A stretch of DNA of 64,000 nucleotides from Sialis fuliginosa (GCA_961205875.1 OY540810.1:10850001-10914000), one strand, 5' to 3'; positions 42,041 to 54,540 are shown, counted from the first letter of the stretch. Notes: generated by a model not told the origin, from the letters alone. Program-made: numbers and translations.

Positions 42041-42895
42041 ATACTTTTCTTCGTCATATATAACTGTAAAAACTCATAAGCTCATATATATTAAAGGTAT
42101 GCATACGCCCCTCGTAACATAATATAGGTACCTATACATATGTATATTGTATATATTATAATATTAAATTATAAACCACCCACGGTTATAAAATTCATAA
42201 ATAGATCAAACAATACAATATCAATATTTACCTCATATAAAAAACTCTTTATAAATAGTAAATATTTAAACCACAATACACATAAAACATTTGACTCTAA
42301 GCGAAATAAACTAAACAGTAAAATATATTTTCTGTATTATATATTGAAGCTTTGATCATTTTATGTATATTACATATATTAAACATTCCAATCATATTTA
42401 GTAATAACCTTTAGTTAACCTATATCATCCGCTACGGAAAACTACCCCTCTGGCCATCCCTTATACACTGAAGGTTGTTAAGTTTAATATATATATCTCA
42501 TAATATACTCCGCACAGCTGTGATTACAAATTAATACAACGTAGGTATTCAGTTATATCTTAATATATAATTTGTTTTGTACAAAAACATACTTTGTTTT
42601 CATACTACATTTCGTAATGGAAGGTTTGTTTTAAATCTTGACTATTCTACTTTTACATTTTTCACGCAAATTGAGAAAGTTTGTAGAAATAATCACGTTA
42701 CATTTTTTTCTTGATACTTTAGTGTAGTACTTATTATCACGTGGGAACAATAAAATACTTTTGTTTTGTGGCCGACACCTGAATAAACTATCCCGAAGGT
42801 TTTTTACGTGCTGTTTCCCAAATTGCTCAATTAACTCAGCTTCCCGAAATACTCGTATTATATTCTACAAGTGCCGAAAATGAAGATTTTGGACT
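42041..42895. other. AT-rich stretch, nothing recognised
   Basis: Short open frames here translate A/T runs. No structure could be supported. Confidence 0.45.
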
Positions 42896-42897
42896 TA

Positions 42898-43168
42898 TTT
42901 CTAGCGTATTGGACCAAGAGTTACCCGGGGATATAAATTTTCCTGTAATAAACCTATTAAACATTGTTTTTACTTCGCTATCAATTTATGCAGCGCACGT
43001 GAAGATATCTCTCTGATGATTGTTTTTTTTTTATATATATATACTTAAACCTTCCTCGCGAAACACTCTATCCATTTGTGAAAACCGGAATAAAATCCAT
43101 TCAGTAATAGTAGACAAAATTATGCACAGACAGACAGACAAACGCGGTGAGTGACTTTGTTTTAGTAT
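42898..43168 (+). repeat. Family F repeat, copy
   Basis: 'TTCTAGCGTATTGGACCAAG', 'CCTGTAATAAACCTATTAAA', 'GCAGCGCACGTG', 'GTGAAAACCGGAATAAAATC' and a GACAGACAGACAAACGCGG tail. It is slightly longer than the 36720 copy because of a T run and TATATATA tract in the middle. Confidence 0.75.
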
Positions 43169-44709
43169 AGATTACCAAACTGGAAATTTTTTCTAAAGTT
43201 TTAGTTCTCGGCAACAAATAGCGCTATCTTTTTTCACCACTTTAAAAATATGATATTTTTACAAATAATAATACAAGATAGACAAAATAGACAACACGCA
43301 AATATAACAAAATCTTGAAATTAATATTTTTTAGGCCAAAATAAAATCATACAATCGAAAGTAAAAGTTAATTTTAAATATTTTAATTTAGTATTATTTG
43401 TTGCAGTGAACGAAAAAAAAATGTTCGATTGGTAATATATATTTATAAATAAATTCAAAATCGTTATTTTTGACACTTATTTTTGAAATTTTTTGAATCG
43501 GATGCAGTTTCAAAAATGTTTACAATTTATATGACATGGAATAATAATGGGTTTAATTTTAATATTTAGACTTATGACTTCCAGATCACAAAAATGAAAT
43601 TTGAGCGCCATCTAACGCCCCCCTTTAAGTACTTCAACTTTTTTTCTATCATGCTTAGGACAATTAGAATCGATCACCCGGTATATCGAATTCTACATTT
43701 TTTTTATTCGTGTTAAATAATACATCCACACTAAAAGGTAAGTACTTTTTCAGAGTCCATTTTCATGTCAAAATAGCACCTTCATTTTGAAAATAACCTC
43801 GAAAAACACAATTTTCATATACTCGAAAATTAGGTTTTTTAAGGCGCTATTTTGACCTCAAATTCGAAATCAGCACCTCAAAATACATAGAAATACAATG
43901 GTCCCCGAAAAAGTTCTTTACTTTTTTGTATGGCTGTGTTATTAATTAATATAATGAAATATAAATACTCGAAAATATAAAACGATAATTTCATATCATT
44001 ATTACAACAGCATTGTGCTTACATACAATAGACACAAATATACAAAATAAATTCATTACTTTACAATGCATTCGCAAAAGAATTTCATTAAACAAAGTTT
44101 GTCAATTTCGTACAAACGACGGAAACGAAATTCTTTAAATTTATTTCTAGCTTCTAAGTTTACTTGTATTGAAAAGAAACTTCATCTCTTTTGAAATACA
44201 TATCATTTATTTACTGCACAAGGGCGTTTATATAAAAAGTATATTTTTTATTACAACTTTTGTTAAATAAGTTTAATTAAAAATTTGTTAATTACTTTAA
44301 TTTTATATCGTCTTCATGAATTACATTGTTTGGAAAGTTGGTCTAAAGAATTCTTTTTAATCGTTTTTTCTTATTTATTGAAAATCCTTTTAATTGAATC
44401 TTATTGAAAGTAATTAGGACACTGAAGAAGGACACTCCAATACGTAATGAAATTATAAATCTAATTTCAGATACATCTTGATACCGTAAACGTATTAGAT
44501 GAATGTACACAACGATATTTTATGATACAAGTATCCCCCCTCCCGCCAGATGAATCGTACACTCGAACACTTGCCACAGAACCTCACCCATGCGACAGAC
44601 AAAAAAATAATGTGGGTTGCTTATATGTATTTTTATATTGTTTTTTCTGTTTATATATAACCTTAATCGATGTTTCGCTCATTTAAATGATCCATGATAA
44701 ATGTAGTAT
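43169..44709. other. AT-rich stretch with one small inverted repeat
   Basis: 'GTCAAAATAGCACCTT' at 43769 is inverted as 'AAGGCGCTATTTTGAC' at 43840, bracketing 55 bases. 'GAGCGCCATCTAACGCCCCC' at 43601 has a CTCF-like GCCATCT core. No gene or repeat family is supported. Confidence 0.35.
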
Positions 44710-44713
44710 TTAA

Positions 44714-45199
44714 CCCTCTAATGCATTGATTTTTTGAGACTGGATAGTTTCTGTATGCAAGGTTCCCTAGCTTTACTGATGTCAAATAAATGAGTGAATT
44801 TTGCGGAAAATATGATTTACATAAAACTACCTTCCATTATGATTAGACACAAATTATGTTTTGTAATAAAACTTTCACACAATGTAAACAATATAATGAT
44901 GAACACTTTGAACACACACACCGTACAAAATATCTAGAAAAACTCACGAGAAACAATTTTAAGAGAATCTAAAAGTTGACATCAGTAATGCTGTGGAACC
45001 CTGTATATTAATTCCACTATTTTTAACAAAATTCTCTTTGCACTCAACTTTGTAGCCGAACTACTGAAGCTACATTAACGAAACTTACATCTCGTGTAAT
45101 CAAAATAATTCTCCTCAAGGCAGTGTTTTGTAATTAAAGGGAAAAAATTGCATGACTGAAAAAATCGTCCACCTTAAGGCGGATAAGTGCATTAGATAG
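44714..45199. mobile_element. piggyBac-like MITE, 486 bp, TTAA-flanked
   Basis: The left end CCCTCTAATGCATT and right end 'AGTGCATTAGATAG' are imperfect inverted repeats with TTAA at 44710-44713 and 45200-45203. Inside, 'GGTTCCCTAGCTTTACTGAT' near 44761 pairs with 'ATCAGTAATGCTGTGGAACC' near 44980, giving a second hairpin. No transposase is present. Confidence 0.75.
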
Positions 45200-45389
45200 T
45201 TAAATCAAAACTGATTTTACGTAGTTAATGCTGTTACCGATACCTTTTCCAAGCAATTTTGACAATTTACGGCTTTTAAAAAAAAGTCTTCGCGTAATTT
45301 TTTTTACTTAAAGTTTCGCAAATTTTTTCTTTACCCTGACAAGCACTTAATGTCCATGGTGGATTACCTCCCTCACTGCCGCTACTGAA

Positions 45390-46375
45390 TACGGGACTCT
45401 TTTTACGCGAATTTGTACCATTTCGTACCAGTTCACAAACAATTTTTTAAATATTGTTACTTTTCAATAAAATTAATTTAATAATAATAATAATTTTATC
45501 CTTAATACAGGGTAGTTCAATAGTGCGTCCGGCTTTCCTAGCGCACTTCCCATAGGAGATAGAAAAAAAAGTTTGGTACATAATATTATTGGTTTGAAAA
45601 GATCAACGTCGTAAAATTATTTTCAACAATACAGGGTATCCCATTTTTGCGCTATAACAAAAACAAAGATTTTTTTAAATAAAATACCCTGTAACGTTTT
45701 ATGTCTTCCGATGTCGTTTCTTAACCTCTACATTAACGTCTGTTCATTTTTTAATTAAGTGACAGTGTTGCCAAATTAGAATTTTTTTCCAAAAAATAAT
45801 CCATATTCAGACTCAACTATAAAAAATCGTAGCGACCTAATTTTTTTTGAAGTGATGAATTTTTTTAGTAACAATGTTAGCCCAGATAAAGAGTAACATT
45901 TTGATAATAAACAATTTTAATTTAGTTCTACATGATGTTAATAAAAAAATGTCAAAGTTTACAATCTTCAAAATGATAAAACTCATTTTTTTCAAATGTG
46001 ACTACCCTTTTTTTATTTCACTATTCGATGGGTTTTTTCTTCTTTTCAATTTGTATAGGGGATATCTTATGTCAAAACCCCATACTTTCTGAGATATTCA
46101 ATAATTTTCACAAAAGTAACCATTTCACCACGTTTTTATGCACCGAATCAATTTTCTTTGTGTTTTTTAGACAATCTTACTGTCAGAAATTTTCAAAAAC
46201 TTTTTTATGCGATTTTTGGCCTATTTTAATTGATTGATTTGATTTAATACGGTTTTAGAAAATTATGGAACATATCTCTAATTTTACAATGTCAGTAATG
46301 TCTTTTTTAAGCGATTTTTTATACACGATTTGCTGCGGAACGTATCTACCTCGTAAAAAGAGCCCCCTATACGTT
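45390..46375. mobile_element. Candidate TIR element with CTCTTTTTACG ends
   Basis: 'GGGACTCTTTTTACGCG' (about 45393) is inverted as 'CTCGTAAAAAGAGCCCC' (to about 46368). The pairing weakens beyond 20 bases and no duplication is obvious. Two ACAGGGTA(G/T) phrases (45508, 45633) lie inside. Moderate to low support. Confidence 0.35.
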
Positions 46376-46910
46376 TAAATTCTATTCATATGAATACTGA
46401 ATACATATGAATATTTATTATACATCAAAACATAAATTTATGGGAGTGTGACTGATTCATAAAAGAAAATAAATCCAAGAAGAATAAAATAACATTAAAT
46501 AATTATTCGTGGAATGTATATCTAAATAACGTTATTTCGAAGTTTCTATAATATCTTTAGACTTCTTTACTGCTACTTATTCTACAAGGATTTAAATCTT
46601 ATATCTCAAACGGCATAGTTGTCATATTTTATATAATTTCTATATTTGGATAAAACAAATGCAAAACAAAATAAACTGTTGACCTTCGCCAGCATTTTAC
46701 TAATTATGAATTTATTTACTTTAGTTAATTTAGTAAATATAAAGCACTGCGCACTTTATATTTACTTTTTGTTATGTTACTGTTTACACAAAATGTTAAT
46801 TTAATTAAATATGCATTTGATGTACTGATTCCAAATGCCAGCACACAAAAATTATACAAATTTACCCAGGAAATCATAGAAAATCAATAGTTTTATATAT
46901 TTACTAGCAG
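46376..46910. other. AT-rich stretch, nothing recognised
   Basis: No repeat, ORF or inverted structure could be supported. Confidence 0.45.
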
Positions 46911-47815
46911 GTCCCTACTAGTGGCTTCGCACGCAATCAAATACACTATCTATTTTATTAAAAAGATCAATTGTAAATTTTCTTTAATACGGTCCTAACC
47001 TAATTTTGAACTTAAAAAATTTATATGTTCCTTGACTTTCAAAGAGTGTAAGTGCCATCAAAGTCGGCTTAGTATTTTCCATGTTTTGTCGGAAGAATCA
47101 AACAAATAGATAAAAAAAATTAAACTATCAAAATTGAGTAAATTTTAAAAAAACATCTGCCATTTAAATGCACAGTGCTTCCTCGTGCTAAATTCACCAA
47201 AGATAATTAATTATTAAACAATTTAAATAAAAACCGATGCTCAGATAAATTGCTTAGAATTGGTTAACTATTAAATTTTTATACAATTTTACTAAAAAAT
47301 ATTAGTTCAAAATTTTTGTTACGACGCACCTGATTATTTTTTCGTATATTTTTAATTTTTTAACAATTTCAATCTAAATCTACATTTATGCAAACGTCAA
47401 AAGAACAGTAAATATATCAAAGTAAATATCAATTTAAAAAAAAACACCATTTTTAAAAATATATTGAGATAAATCTTTGTAAGGGAATATTAATTTTACA
47501 ACAAACGTTGTAGACCCATATTATAGGAAATTTAATACTCTACAAAAAATATTCTATAAAATTTTCACGTAACACGTGTCGTTCTTGAGATGTCTTGAAA
47601 AAATTAACATTTTGGTATGTCACCCCTCCCCCTTACACACGATTTTGATGATTTTAAAATGGGACCGTCCTCAAACCAGACCCAACCATCCGACCAAGTT
47701 TCAATAATATCGGTTCAGTGGTTCATGCATTATGCGTGTGACAAGGATTCAGGGGACAGACACACAGACGGACAGACAGACAGACAGACACGGAACGAAA
47801 AGTGTTTGTTCTGAC
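46911..47815 (+). repeat. Family E-like repeat with GACA tail
   Basis: The head 'ACTAGCAGGTCCCTACTAGT' plus 'GGCTTCGCACGC' has the layout of family E, and the tail has 'CGGTTCAGTGGTTCATGC', 'GACGGACAGACAGACAGACA' and 'CACGGAACG'. The interior differs from family E proper, so it is a relative or separate family of the same type. The 65-codon frame across its tail is a by-product. Confidence 0.55.
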
Positions 47816-48004
47816 GTGAAACGGAAAAATCAATTTAAAATTTTGAAATCGTCGAACATTTTTTTCGTCTCATTCTAAAATGATCACAAAGCTTCTCGTA
47901 TCTTCGATATTGCGAGGAAGCAAAAACGACATCTAGACTGATAAGAAACTCATATACGACTTTACGAAAAATATATCAAAAAGTTGGTGAATATGAGAAT
48001 GTAA

Positions 48005-48190
48005 CGTCATCAGATCTAAACCACTGGATGAATCGATTCCATATTCACACCATATGTTCGTTTGGTGCTCCGATAAGTTTATCTTTTTTTGGACCCGGTA
48101 GGTTGCGCTAGGATCAAGATATTTATGAGAATGTGTATTTATGGTCTGATTTTTAAATAAATTATTTTTGGGTAGAACAACATTTGCATA
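48005..48190 (-). repeat. Family K repeat, reverse copy
   Basis: 'CACCATATGTTCGTTTGGTG' and 'TTTTTTTGGACCCGGTAGGT' are the reverse complement of the middle of the 33172-33388 copy, and 'AATTATTTTTGGGTAGAACA' matches its head region. The AGCTGACCCGG head itself is lost. Confidence 0.65.
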
Positions 48191-49100
48191 TTAAATTTTT
48201 GTACTACTTAATTTATTAAAATTTAAAAGTTTGTTCATATTTTATACAAAAATAAAACGATTCAAGAGATAGTTGATTATCATTTTTTCTATACAATCAT
48301 ACAATTTTTATGATAAAACATGGCTTATCCATATAAAATATTCCTTTTAGAATGATACAGTATTTTGCGGCTTTTTACCATTTCTATCGATTTCCAGTCA
48401 TTCGATGAAATATATCATTTTACACATGATCAATTTGAAAAATTATACAACAAACATTTTTTTAATCTTTCGTATGTAGGTTTCACAAAAAATAAATATT
48501 GGTTCTTCTTTACTTACAGGAAAAACGACTTGAGACTTTCAATAATATAGAAATGATTGATTTAATGGATATTGAAATTTGTTTTATTTATTTACTGATA
48601 ACTGATAACTTTATATGCATTTTATGCGAAATAATCCGGGAAGTGATAATTTTGAAAATCTTTTTAATTAAATATAGATATATTTATAGTAGTAATATTA
48701 GATTTATCCTTTAATAATGTTTATTTTTATTTTCAGGTATGTGCAGTTAAAATAAGTATCATCTATTCAGGTAATAACATTTTTATCTCAATTTATTGTC
48801 TGCCTATATTAATTACATTGGGCAACAAAACATTATTTTTCTATAATCTCTGAGAAAAGCAGTTTTTTTATAAATGTTTACGAAAAGTTTTATGAAAAAC
48901 AGCTTTAAAATTGCAATATGTATTGCATTTTTAAAATTTACCGTTCCCCCCTCCCAGATCTACCCATAAAGATATGCTGGTAACATTTAACTCTCAAAAA
49001 GAGTAACACTATAACTTTAATGTTAGTAAACACTATACCAGAATATAAAAGTTATCTGTTTCCGAATAAAAAACTCTTATAAGATCAAAAATTTTTAATA
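48191..49100. other. AT-rich stretch, nothing firm
   Basis: A small C-rich phrase (GTTCCCCCCTCCCAG) lies near 48944. Short plus-strand frames at 48365-48714 are translated AT-rich sequence. Confidence 0.4.
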
Positions 49101-49445
49101 AAATACTGGCACCAGTCTTAGTCACTTTATGAACTCATGAACTCATGTTATTTATAAAACAAGTGCATCTTTATTAAATCAATGTAATTACCAAAGTACG
49201 TAAAAAGTTTATGTTTTTTCTCCAGTAATGAACAAAGTAAAACCAGTAATGGATACTTGCTAATGATTATAAAATGATAAGTACTACGACACAAAAGTTA
49301 TAAAATAAAGAATCGTAAGACAAATGAATAACAAATTACACTAATAATTAGTTTAAATTTAAATATCCACCATTTTGACATCCATTTTCCGATTGTCGTC
49401 AAATTAAGCTGTTTACAGTTAAGTGTCTATAGATTATCATTAAGA
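49101..49445 (+). mobile_element. Family C copy, left and middle parts
   Basis: It starts 'ATACTGGCACCAGTCTTAG', contains 'CTCATGAACTCATGTTATTT', 'GATAAGTACTACGACACAAA' and 'AAGTGTCTATAGATTATCAT', and breaks off before the right terminal repeat. An internal deletion removes the 'GCAGATGCTATGATA' section. Confidence 0.75.
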
Positions 49446-50524
49446 TTCTACAATAAAAAATATGGGCTCCTATTTAAAAAAAAATCAAAAATGACCTCCA
49501 TATATACTCCAAATCTCACTAAAAATAGTTTGGGTAGCACAATTTGATGCCACCCTTCAATTATTGCCCGAAAAAGTTTACAAGATATTGCTTTGTTGTT
49601 GGGGAGATTAAAATGGCATAAATAAAAATTGTGAAACTACAATTATTTTCTGAAAATATATAAAAGTTTATCTAACGATTTCGACCCCTAAATATTTTAC
49701 AGTTGTATAAATCCTCATGAAAATAAATTTACAACAAATGCCATTTAAACGCATCGATAATTTGGCTACCCTAAAAAAAAAACACTGCGCTCCAATAAAC
49801 CAAAATATCGTAATTGGTAACGAAATGCGAAAAAACCGAACTCTCTATCACGCCAATAACAATCTGCAATGCACATTTAAATAATTACACGTCCACATCG
49901 AGCACATAAAAACGTGTAACAAATGAATGAAAGCGCCAATTCACAGATTCAAACAAGATTACACGAGATGAACACCTCACACCAACACACCACCCAATGT
50001 GCATTGGGAGAATAAATCACTGTTATGCAGAAGGATTAGCGCTTAAATGTTCCACTATTGCACAATGGGGCTGGTTATAACTGACCATGGGGGGTGAGGG
50101 GGGTAAAATGGTTCGAGGATATGTTTGTACATCCGTATCGATATCATCATGAAATCTATCTATGCGATAATGTCGCTGAATATGAAATCATAGTTTGCTT
50201 GAATGATTTGATATTCTATTAGTTAATTTCTACTTGTTCCAGGATATTCTACACGTTTAGGATAATATACTAATGTGGCTTTACATACATATATCATATG
50301 ATATACGTTAATTGGTGTAATGTACAATATATTGTGTTATATTAAACTCACAATGTTTGAAATCTGAGAAATTATTTATCTATCTACGAATCGTATTAAA
50401 TTCTGAGTATTTATGTAGTTCTATAAACATACCTTATTTAAAATAACACCTTTAATTCAAAATCCGGACTTAGAAATTTAAAAAAAAGCATGATATTATT
50501 TTTGATTTGTAAATTCGAATTGCA
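49446..50524. other. Mostly single-copy-looking stretch
   Basis: The part 49890-50120 has mixed composition ('ACACGTCCACATCGAGCAC', 'CCATGGGGGGTGAGGGGGG') and no repeat match. Nothing identifies a gene or element. Confidence 0.35.
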
Positions 50525-50770
50525 CATCATTAAAAAATAAATAAAACCGACTTAAAAAAAATACCAAAAAGTACCTATATAATAATTAAATTTAACAGTT
50601 TTTGAAGTCGTTTTTTTTTCTTAATTTTTTTTTTAAACTGTTAAATTTAATTATTATATATACATTTCATTGTTTTAAGTTTCTTGTTTTTTTTTCCTCT
50701 TTTGAGTAGCGTATCTCGAAATACATAGTCATATTCTGATAAAATTTGACTACCTCGAAAATATACTTTA
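50525..50770. repeat. Family D repeat, palindromic copy
   Basis: 'AATTTAACAGTTTTTGAAGT' at 50584 faces 'AAACTGTTAAATTTAATTAT' at 50633, followed by 'TTTTGAGTAGCGTATCTCG' and 'CATAGTCATATTCTGATAAA'. The next copy at 51130 has the opposite outer order. Confidence 0.65.
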
Positions 50771-50774
50771 ATAA

Positions 50775-51120
50775 ACAAAAATATCTGCCTTGGTACCCAC
50801 GAAACTTTCTTATATCCTGACAGTGAACAGTATACGTGATTCTTAATTTATTAATACACATTTCTGACGAACTAATAAAAGATAAAATAAAATGAATGGC
50901 ACATAAAATATAGATAATATTATTCTCTACTATGTACAGCACTTACAGATAAACAGACAGACACACATACATCATGGCGAAAATAATCATAATGGATTCA
51001 GGGAAGGTCAAAATGGATAATTCCATGAAAATCCGGATTTCGAAAAAAATCGGCGAAACAATACTTTACTTATATATTATGTATATTCCTACATATACAT
51101 GGATATAAGAAAGTAAAAAA
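50775..51120 (+). repeat. Family B repeat, copy between two family D pieces
   Basis: 'ATATCTGCCTTGGTACCCAC', 'GTATACGTGATTCTT', 'CATCATGGCGAAAATAATCA' and 'CAGGGAAGGTCAAAATGGAT' lead to 'TACATGGATATAAGAAAGTA'. Compared with 40181-40985 it lacks much of the middle section, a deletion of about 450 bases. Confidence 0.7.
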
Positions 51121-51129
51121 AATTCATAA

Positions 51130-51365
51130 AAAAAATGCATTCATGAAAATTGAAAACCCCCTCCTTTTTTCAAGTCCATGGTCAGATTCTTATAAAATTT
51201 AAATGGGACCACTTCGATAGTAGGTATATTCTTTCAAACGAAAAAAAAAACGTCCAAATCAGTGCATATTTGTCGGAGTTATGCCCGAACATAGATAAAA
51301 AATATATATCGATTGAATTGAAAATCTATTTTTTTAAGTCGGTTAAAATAGTAAATAAACCACAA
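51130..51365 (-). repeat. Family D repeat, outer part
   Basis: 'CAAGTCCATGGTCAGATTCT', 'AATGGGACCACTTCGATAGT' and 'CGGAGTTATGCCCGAACATA' form the reverse of the 10800 and 31128 copies, ending 'TTTAAGTCGGTT'. The 107-codon frame across it is a by-product. Confidence 0.65.
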
Positions 51366-52005
51366 TTAACCATTATAAAATGCAATAATATAGAAAGAAA
51401 TATCCAGTTATTTCGTAAATTTTTCGTAATTGTATCCTGGCCTATTACTAGAAAGTTCTTGTTTTTATTTTAAAAATCAAATCATTTTTATTTTTGTTCA
51501 TTTTATTAGAAAATATTAATTTTAAGTTTTTTTAACGTACTTAATATATGTAAGCCTAAACTAACTCTTGGATCTTATGCTTTCAAACAGTGAAAATCCT
51601 AACAATATCTATTCAAAATTACCTGCAATTTCAAATTTTCTTCCTTACAATTAGTATATTTTAGATAACATAACTTAGCATCGAAATCGACGCAACTTAT
51701 ATCCAGAAGCCCAAACCCACCGCAGAATCATATAAAAACTTTTTAGTAAAATAACGAAAATCATCTTCATCGAAATCGTATCAAAAACTACAGGTAATAG
51801 AACTAAACGAAAAAAATATATATACTCTGTAATAAAATAGGAGCTATTAGAGAAAATCGTCACTAAACCAACATACGGTCTCGGGGTATATCGGGTACAC
51901 ATAACTGGTATCAAAATTAACAGCAAACAGTAGAATAGCAGTAGCAACAACATTGTAGCAACACTAACACAATCATCCGTATTTCATCTTGAATTGAAAC
52001 TTGGT
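51366..52005. other. AT-rich stretch, nothing recognised
   Basis: No repeat family or inverted structure was found. A minus-strand frame of about 92 codons (51675-51953) is hydrophobic and unrecognised. Confidence 0.4.
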
Positions 52006-52009
52006 CAAT

Positions 52010-52330
52010 AACCGTACCCCGAATGTCCTGGCAGGCAAATTGGATTCGGATATTATTTCACAGAAGCACTCGTGCGACGACGTTGCCGGTTCTTGTTTGT
52101 TCAAACGCCGCTGCACAGATGGCGTTAGTGGATTACACTGGCCCGAACACATATTTGGGAAAATGATAACAAACTAGTTATTATTATATTAATATTTGCA
52201 TTAGAACGTTTCTGTTTTATTGGACGACGATGTGTTGCGGTGATTAAAACCGTTTGGTCATTTTACGTGTCTCATCTTATGGATAAATATCTTTCAGCGA
52301 TTGTCAACTTCTGCATCTACAAGACAAATA
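52010..52330. other. GC-elevated single-copy-looking region
   Basis: 'CCCGAATGTCCTGGCAGGC', 'CGTGCGACGACGTTGCCGGT', 'CGCCGCTGCACAGATGGCGT' and 'GACGACGATGTGTTGCGG' make a sharply different patch. One frame is open for about 43 codons from 52026 but has no recognisable domain. AGATGGCG resembles the core of insect CTCF sites. Candidate conserved non-coding element or exon. Confidence 0.4.
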
Positions 52331-52574
52331 TTAATTGATCAAGTTTTTTCTATTTACTTTATATTAACTTCCCAACTGGAAGTTATTGTAATCAGTCCGA
52401 AAATCTAAATAAAACATGTCAACATATTTTTATGTTTCAAGGTCACTATAGTATATTTACTTTATTTTCACAAACATGTATGTATATGTGTTTGTGTGTG
52501 TGCACGAAATCTTGTAAATAAAAAATAATATTGACTTCGTTGGATTACCAACTAAAACGTATTGAAGTGAATAT

Positions 52575-52985
52575 GATCTGAAAGAAAGGATTTTTCGAAA
52601 TTCAACCCATAATAAAAACGTCTACTAATTTATGTTGCCTTGGAAACAAATGCAAATAAATTCAAATTGTCAGATTAGTTATTCTAAAAATGTGAATTAT
52701 ATTATTGGTATTAGGATATTAGAAAACTAATATTCATAATACAAAGGTGATTTTTATTTCTGATCAATTCCATTAAATTTTTTCATAAACATATTAAAAA
52801 AATATTCACATAAACTATAGGAAATAATAAATTATCGGTATTCAAGTATTGATAGTCATACAATGTTGGGAAGTTGGTTGTGTGGGCCTAAAGAGTCTCA
52901 ACCCACCCCACGGCTAGTTTCATTTTTAAATCAGAAAAAATCAACACTGTCTGTCTAATACAATATAAAAAATAAAATAATTGTG
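52575..52985 (-). repeat. Family M repeat, uninterrupted copy
   Basis: In reverse orientation 'GTTGAGACTCTTTAGGCCCA', 'CCAACTTCCCAACATTG', 'TATAGTTTATGTGAATATTT' and 'TTTAATATG' match 57895-58034 and its continuation after 59056. This copy shows the site before insertion of the 58035 element. Confidence 0.65.
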
Positions 52986-53995
52986 TGTGTATGTGTTTTT
53001 GATAGGGGAAAATTAGTTACATGAACAAATATTATTCAACTCCGGCGAGTGGGCGTATCAAATTAAAGCTGACAATTATGTGAACGGTTTATTATTATTA
53101 AAATATTCATTTAACAAAAAAAAATGAAAATTTATTATAAACTTTAAATTGTACATTTTCTGTATAAATTAGTTCTTAACTTTGTTAATAGTTTAAAATC
53201 TACATAATATGTAAATATAATCAACTCAAAATGAAATCATAAAATAAATTGAAAAAAAAAACTATATATGCTCGACTCGTAATAAACAAATTTTATACTA
53301 TTTATCAGAAAATATCATTCGTATTTTTTAAATATAAATTATCGATATAATTACATCAATACATATGTATATCACAATTCTGTTTTTTAATAGAAATATG
53401 AACTGTAGTTTTTTTAAACAAATCAATCATCTTCGGCTTTCTTGCAATGAAAGTCACATTAAAATCGGTTCAGTAATTTTTACGTCAAGTCGAAATAAGA
53501 CACTCATTTGACAAATTTAACAAATATAATAAAAAAATTTAATGAAGATATCTTCGCAGTATTAAATGGATCAAGTAACTTTGTTTAAATTGAAATATGA
53601 AACCTACATACTCGACGGTGGAAAGCTGAAACCGATATTGAGTTATATATACCATTAAAATCAGTATTTCAAACCACACCGAATGATATATCCACCATAA
53701 CTCTGCAATGAAAAATACGCCGATTGTACAATTATATTGTACAATTGAAACAAATTTTTTGAAAATTTTTCAAAAACCTCAATTTTAATATAATTTATTT
53801 TGCGATAAAAATTATCAAATTATTATCCTAGGTGTTCAAGAAAAAAATCAATTTTAAAAAATATTTTTTTATAATTTCAGAATTTTCAACGTATAAAATA
53901 TAATATAATAATTCGAAAAATTCAAAAATTAAAGAAAATCGATTATTTCCTAAAAAAAAATTGGGGGGAAAAATGAACAAAGCATAAATTATATA
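52986..53995. other. AT-rich stretch, nothing firm
   Basis: 'TTAAAATCGGTTCAGTAATT' near 53459 resembles a family A tail. TTGTACAATTATATTGTACA near 53724 is a short palindromic repeat. Nothing else is supported. Confidence 0.4.
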
Positions 53996-53999
53996 TAAG

Positions 54000-54300
54000 A
54001 ACATTTTCTATAATTTTAATCTGAAACATTTGTTTCTAGTGCGCACCGTTTCAAAAATAATTTTAAAAATTCAAAAATTGACGTCAGTAAACATCCGTTT
54101 TCGATTTAGTAATAGTTTTCAAAAAAAAGATGCACATCTACAGTATACATGAATTTTAAGTTTAAAATTTCATGTTTGTAAGTCTCACCGTTTAGGTTGT
54201 AGAGCGTTCACAGACACACACACAGACAAACACAGACGTCATTGAGATAATGGCCATACTATACTTTATTATACAATACATTTTATAAAGTAAAAATGTC
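54000..54300 (+). repeat. Family B-like fragment
   Basis: 'GACGTCAGTAAACATCCG' parallels 'CGTAGGTAAACATCCG' of the 40181 copy, and the CACACACACAGACA tract, 'CAGACGTCATTGAGATAATG' and a terminal TTTATAAAGTAAAA follow the same plan. The sequence is more diverged than the other B copies. Confidence 0.5.
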
Positions 54301-54359
54301 AGTTAAAAAATAGGGTAAAATTGAGTTTTTTTTTCAAAGAAAATATGTTTCTTTTTTCT

Positions 54360-54540
54360 GTAGAACACGAATCTGCAAAAAAGATGTAGATTTCCATTAA
54401 AAAAAAATAATTTGACCTCAAAATGACTTTAAAGGTCAAAACTATTACCTCAATTGGTTTTCGCCCTCCTAAATCTCAAACTTTTGTATCAAATATCTTC
54501 CCTGGAAATCTTTGGTTTTCGAGATATTTGTTATTTGCTT
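54360..54540 (-). repeat. Diverged relic of the 58035-59055 element
   Basis: 'GACCTCAAAATGACTTTAAA', 'GGTCAAAACTATTACCTCAA' and 'AACTTTTGTATCAAATATCT' are the reverse complement of 58505-58610 with about one change in eight by eye. The terminal repeats are not included. Confidence 0.6.

Noticed and set aside
47740..47800. GACAGACA tracts as independent microsatellite loci
   Set aside because: In every case (8970, 17035, 24895, 40820, 47770, 54725) they lie at the tail of a dispersed repeat and are part of that repeat.
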